This document shows, in pieces, positions 61,131 to 64,000 of a stretch of 64,000 nt of DNA. The translations under genes and the position numbers were made by a program. The DNA comes from Edaphobacter sp. (GTDB taxonomy: Bacteria > Acidobacteriota > Terriglobia > Terriglobales > Acidobacteriaceae): positions 22,328-86,327 of the forward strand of contig JAOAPF010000447.1 of assembly GCA_025462755.1 (NCBI GenBank). The letters run 5' to 3'. The notes beneath the pieces are model-generated. The model saw only the letters and a program-made list of their open reading frames with translations. It was not told the DNA's origin and did no database searches. Positions within the stretch are counted from its first letter, which is position 1, and the number at the start of each line of letters is the position of its first letter.

Positions 61131-61266
61131 TCACCTCCCAGGAAGAGCACACCTTGAAGGGTGTGCCGAAAACCCAGTTACCTCCAGGAAGAGCACACCT
61201 TTAGGTTGTGCCGAAAACCCAGTCACCTCCCAGGAAGGGCACACCTTTAGGTGTGCCGAAAACAAG
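61131..61266 (+). repeat. Three tandem units of 44-47 bp, each with a hairpin
   Basis: Units 61131-61177, 61178-61222 and 61223-61266 share the plan CACCTCCCAGGAAG, GCACACC, short loop, GGTGTGC, CGAAAAC. Units 2 and 3 form GCACACC/GGTGTGC or near-perfect hairpins. There are no variable spacers, so this is not a CRISPR. Confidence 0.8.
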
Positions 61267-61463
61267 CCGGGCCGAAGGCCCACCGCTCTGCCGAAGGCCG
61301 GAGCGAAGCCCGAAGGGCGAAGCGACTGATTTAATTGCCTTTGCCTTTGCTTTTATTTTTTTTCTGCGTTTTCAGCCCAAAAATCGCATGTCAAGCCCCA
61401 GAACCGCCTAACTCAATGAAAAACAATAAGATAGAGTTGGCATTTTAGTTAGCCTCAATCCGC

Positions 61464-61514
61464 TATACTTTAAATAGTGGAAGAAAGATCAAGCCCCGGC
61501 CAAACGCCGGGGCT
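61464..61514 (+). promoter_or_regulatory. Possible small-RNA or terminator element
   Basis: TATACT at 61464-61469 resembles a -10 box, and AGCCCCGGC/GCCGGGGCT (61492-61514) form a nine-pair stem followed by a loosely T-rich stretch. A short transcript ending here would be about 45-60 bases. No good -35 is seen. Confidence 0.3.
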
Positions 61515-61623
61515 AACTTGTTTATTTGCAATATTTTGGACGCAAGCCCTTTATTTGGAATATTTTACAGACCAGCACTACCCGCAAATCTTTGAAAGGA
61601 GAGAATTTACGCGCGGGCAATAG

Positions 61624-61637
61624 GGGGGGTACCCCCC
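61624..61637. repeat. GGGGGGTACCCCCC palindrome
   Basis: A perfect 14-base palindrome, seven bases 3' of the HNH gene stop. I recall similar G/C-run palindromes with KpnI-like centres in Acidobacteria but cannot check this. Confidence 0.5.
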
Positions 61638-61643
61638 GGAGGT

Positions 61644-62303
61644 CTAAGCCGCCGGCTCGCCCTCGAAATAGAGATACTTCCGCCAAGCCGCATCCGCGCT
61701 GCCGATCATCCGCATGATGTGCCGCGAAGTGTGCAGTGAAAACGGCCGAGGCTCGCGCTGCAGCTTCATGTCCGTCAACTCATGCAGCAACTGGTTTCCC
61801 TTGCGCCGGTTGCAGTTATGGCAGCAGGCAACCAGGTTCTCCCACGTCGAAAGACCGCCCCGTGAACGCGGAACAACATGATCCAGCGTCAACTCTCCCG
61901 CCGTCAGGACCACGCTGCAGTACTGGCACGAGTTTCGATCGCGCAGCAGAATATTCTTCCGGCTCAGCGCACGCGTCTGATGAGGAATCCTGCGGTACTC
62001 AAGCAAACGAATCACGCTCGGCATAGCAATCCGCATCCGTGCCGCATGCAGCACCGCGCCCTGTTCCTCCTCGGTCCGCGCCACGCCCTTCAGCACCAGC
62101 ACGAGCGCGCGCCGAGCCCCACAGATATTGATCGGCTCATACGACGCATTCAACACCAGTACCGGAGTCTGCATGGCGGGCTGTCGAAAGACGCCGACCC
62201 GCACATCCAACTCAGCAACCACGCGGCCCGATCCATGCCCCGCACCGTGCCCAAGGTGTCGCTTCCCGCTCATCCCCTGCTTCCGCATCTTCCCCGATTG
62301 CAT
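61644..62303 (-). CDS. HNH endonuclease
   Basis: The ATG at 62301-62303 follows GGAGGG at about nine bases, giving 219 residues. A shorter reading starting [10 protein letters not shown] (62174) is also used by family members but has no SD. The HNH core is [10 protein letters not shown] (with His) and [12 protein letters not shown], and an upstream CQYC pair gives the two CxxC zinc motifs. The protein belongs to a widespread family of small chromosomal HNH proteins without known restriction partner. The first 40 residues are Arg/Gly-rich, polar and of unknown role. It follows comF after 70 bases. Confidence 0.85.
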   Translation of the reverse strand: MQSGKMRKQGMSGKRHLGHGAGHGSGRVVAELDVRVGVFRQPAMQTPVLVLNASYEPINICGARRALVLVLKGVARTEEEQGAVLHAARMRIAMPSVIRLLEYRRIPHQTRALSRKNILLRDRNSCQYCSVVLTAGELTLDHVVPRSRGGLSTWENLVACCHNCNRRKGNQLLHELTDMKLQREPRPFSLHTSRHIMRMIGSADAAWRKYLYFEGEPAA

Positions 62304-62373
62304 CTCCCAAACCCTCCGGTTCCAGCTACCGTTAGTACTTCGCGCCAAGCCGCCCGACTCACATCCATTCAAC

Positions 62374-63327
62374 TCATCCAGCATCCCAAACCGCGGTCTG
62401 CGAGGGCGCGTCCGCCGAAGCCGCATCCCAGGCCGCCACCATCTCCGGCTGCGCCCGCGACACCGTCGCCACCCAGACCTTGCTCGCTCCAGCCCGCCGC
62501 AGGACTCGCGAACAAACCCTGGCTGTAGCCCCGGTCGTATAAATGTCGTCAACCAGCAGAACCTCTCGCCCCTTCAGCGCCGAACGGTCCGCGACAGCAA
62601 ACGCACCCTGCAGGTTTCGCCGCCGCCCCTTCGGAGTCAACTCAAACTGACTCTGCGTGTCCTTCACCCTGCGAATCACGCCATGCGCCGCCTGCAGCCT
62701 CCACTCCGGCCGGCTCTTCTTCAACTCAGCAAGAGCAGCATCGGAAATCAGCACCGCCTGGTTGTAACCTCGCTCCCGCTCCTTCGAGGGAAACAGAGGC
62801 ACCGCAACCACGAGCAGATCGTTGCCCGCCTCAGCCTCGATCATCTCGATAGCTCGCGCGAGCATCCTGCCCAGCGGCCGGGCCACCGCGCTCATCCGCT
62901 CATACTTCAGCAGATGCACCATCTCCCGCAGCTCGTCCTGATAGACCGCGTACGCCACGGCACGCTCAAACTTCGGCGGCGCCATCCGGCAAGGCGAGCA
63001 CAACAAACCCTCCACCGGAAACTGCCCAGCAAACCGGACCCCCTCCATATCGAGCGCCTCCCCGCAACGCCCGCACAGCGTCATCGACTGGCTTTGCACT
63101 CTATCAATACATTGATCACAAACAGGAGAGAGATCAGCTCGCAGCAGCGGCCCACCACAAGCCCTGCAGTCAGTTGGATACAGCGTCGTTACAAGGTCAT
63201 CCAGCACCGCCCGAACCACCCGTCCCGGCCCCTGGAGCAAACGAGACATCGCGCGTTCTTGCACCGCCCCACCAGGCGGACCACCGGGTGGCCCCCCGGC
63301 ATCAAACCCGAGCGCATTGTCATTCAA
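62374..63327 (-). CDS. comF: ComF-family phosphoribosyltransferase-like protein
   Basis: The 317-residue protein has a zinc-ribbon N-terminal part ([30 protein letters not shown]) followed by a phosphoribosyltransferase domain with the PRPP-binding motif [13 protein letters not shown]. ComF proteins assist uptake of single-stranded DNA in natural transformation, with the zinc part binding DNA-related partners. The N-terminus includes a short Gly/Pro repeat ([10 protein letters not shown]). The start is a TTG at 63325-63327 with a weak ribosome site; the ATG at 63249 is an alternative. The HNH gene lies downstream on the same strand. Confidence 0.88.
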   Translation of the reverse strand: MNDNALGFDAGGPPGGPPGGAVQERAMSRLLQGPGRVVRAVLDDLVTTLYPTDCRACGGPLLRADLSPVCDQCIDRVQSQSMTLCGRCGEALDMEGVRFAGQFPVEGLLCSPCRMAPPKFERAVAYAVYQDELREMVHLLKYERMSAVARPLGRMLARAIEMIEAEAGNDLLVVAVPLFPSKERERGYNQAVLISDAALAELKKSRPEWRLQAAHGVIRRVKDTQSQFELTPKGRRRNLQGAFAVADRSALKGREVLLVDDIYTTGATARVCSRVLRRAGASKVWVATVSRAQPEMVAAWDAASADAPSQTAVWDAG

Positions 63328-63465
63328 GCATTCGCTGAAGACTCACCTCACTCGCCTGCGCTCCAGGTCCCTCGGACCGCGCCATACTCGCAGTATAAGC
63401 CTTCCGGCATCCGGGCCGTCAACAAATCTGAACCATGGGTGATGCGTCTGTGCTACACCTAGGCC

Positions 63466-64000
63466 ATGCTGAAAGCCGTCACATGGTGCGCCAAATGCCT
63501 CTTCCTTTACTTCCTCGTCGTGGTCGCGGCGATCCGATTCTCCTGGATTGTCACCACTCCCGCCTGGGCGTTAGCCACCCGGATGCACTGGACGCAACTG
63601 ACCCGCGTCGCCTTCGTCCTCAGCTACTTCCTGCCCATCTTCGCCGCCGCCGGATTTCTCGTCGGCCTGATCCCCTTCGGCAAACTCGGCAAGGCCCTTG
63701 GCGATCTCTCCCGCTCCTTCTTTCCTTCCGCATCTACAAAACTTGCACCCGAGCCCGACCCAGTGCCGCCGATACTCTGGGCCTGGTTACCGGTCACCCT
63801 TGCCTTCCTGACGCGCTTCGTAACCTGGCAGTCACGGAACTCGAGCGTCCTTGACCCACACCGATCGCCCGGCCGCATCGAACGCTTCTTCGGCCCGCTC
63901 TACGCGCAGACATCCGGCCTGCTCGACGACAGGTGGATCACCGACCGCTTCCTCTTCACCGGCCCCATGCTCTTCCTTATGGCCTGCGCCATTGCCGTAC
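63466..64000 (+). CDS. Membrane protein, cut by right edge
   Basis: A plus-strand frame opens at ATG 63466 and runs to the edge (178 residues). It contains several hydrophobic segments: CLFLYFLVVVAAIRFSW, FVLSYFLPIFAAAGFLVGLI, ILWAWLPVTLAFLT, then MLFLMACAIAV at the edge. A basic cytoplasmic-like stretch (GKLGKALGDLSRSF) separates two of them. It is an integral inner-membrane protein, family not recognised from this part. Confidence 0.6.
   Translation, partial: MLKAVTWCAKCLFLYFLVVVAAIRFSWIVTTPAWALATRMHWTQLTRVAFVLSYFLPIFAAAGFLVGLIPFGKLGKALGDLSRSFFPSASTKLAPEPDPVPPILWAWLPVTLAFLTRFVTWQSRNSSVLDPHRSPGRIERFFGPLYAQTSGLLDDRWITDRFLFTGPMLFLMACAIAV

Larger units (their letters stand above)
60727..61643. 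other. Long repeat-rich intergenic region
   Basis: No convincing gene is present. The region holds dispersed-repeat segments (60835-60890 and 61000-61026), three tandem hairpin units (61131-61266), a C/G-rich hairpin (61492-61514), a duplicated TATTTGxAATATTTT motif (about 61521-61566), and the palindrome GGGGGGTACCCCCC (61624-61637). Plus-strand open frames here are repeat translation. Confidence 0.6.

Noticed and set aside
61131-61266. CRISPR array
   Set aside because: Units are directly adjacent, differ from one another, and have no spacers; no cas genes nearby.
60715-61329. Plus-strand ORF of 204 codons in the long spacer
   Set aside because: It is a translation of dispersed and tandem repeats, starting inside the S9 gene; no domain.

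Overview
This window looks like chromosomal DNA from an acidobacterium, probably class Terriglobia (Granulicella, Edaphobacter or Terriglobus type). The grounds are high GC, two very large Oar-type TonB-dependent receptors with N-terminal carboxypeptidase-regulatory-like domains, PEP-CTERM proteins, a TIGR03118-type protein, several secreted peptidases, and many short hairpin-forming dispersed repeats. This assignment is inferred from gene content; no 16S gene is present. No rRNA, tRNA or CRISPR array was found.

Layout. Positions 1-9 kb hold the start of a secreted protein cut by the left edge, a membrane sulfatase-like hydrolase with a small partner, a tricorn-like S41 protease, and a run of small exported proteins on the minus strand. 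Positions 9-19 kb are a mosaic of mostly short, mostly exported or poorly known genes: a DinB-like protein, a PEP-CTERM protein, a TIGR03118 protein, a pair of duplicated-domain proteins, a CsbD-like protein, an ester cyclase with tandem repeats, and a cupin. Positions 19.2-21.6 kb hold the clearest foreign gene, an AT-richer SIR2-plus-P-loop-NTPase gene of antiphage type, broken by a one-base frameshift. It is followed by an odd segment resembling a second copy of the gyrA 3' end, then by gyrA.

Positions 25-40 kb are about nutrient uptake. There are two Oar-like receptors, then divergently a TonB siderophore-type receptor with an STN domain joined to a PiuC-like Fe(II) dioxygenase, an FMO-like flavoprotein, and a GH28 polygalacturonase. 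A 28-base inverted repeat lies in the long divergent spacer and is a candidate operator. Positions 40-52 kb carry housekeeping genes (an AMIN/Amidase_3 amidase, alaS, an S4 RNA-binding protein, recX) mixed with small membrane proteins and a repeat-rich spacer. Positions 52-64 kb carry two S9 peptidases, an orphan histidine kinase, a LolA-like exported protein, an HNH endonuclease, a ComF-type phosphoribosyltransferase, and a membrane protein cut by the right edge.

For novelty, the SIR2-NTPase locus beside the gyrA-tail duplication is the best candidate for a defence element. Second are two in-frame insertions in coding genes: a low-GC insertion in alaS, and a dispersed repeat domesticated inside an S9 peptidase.
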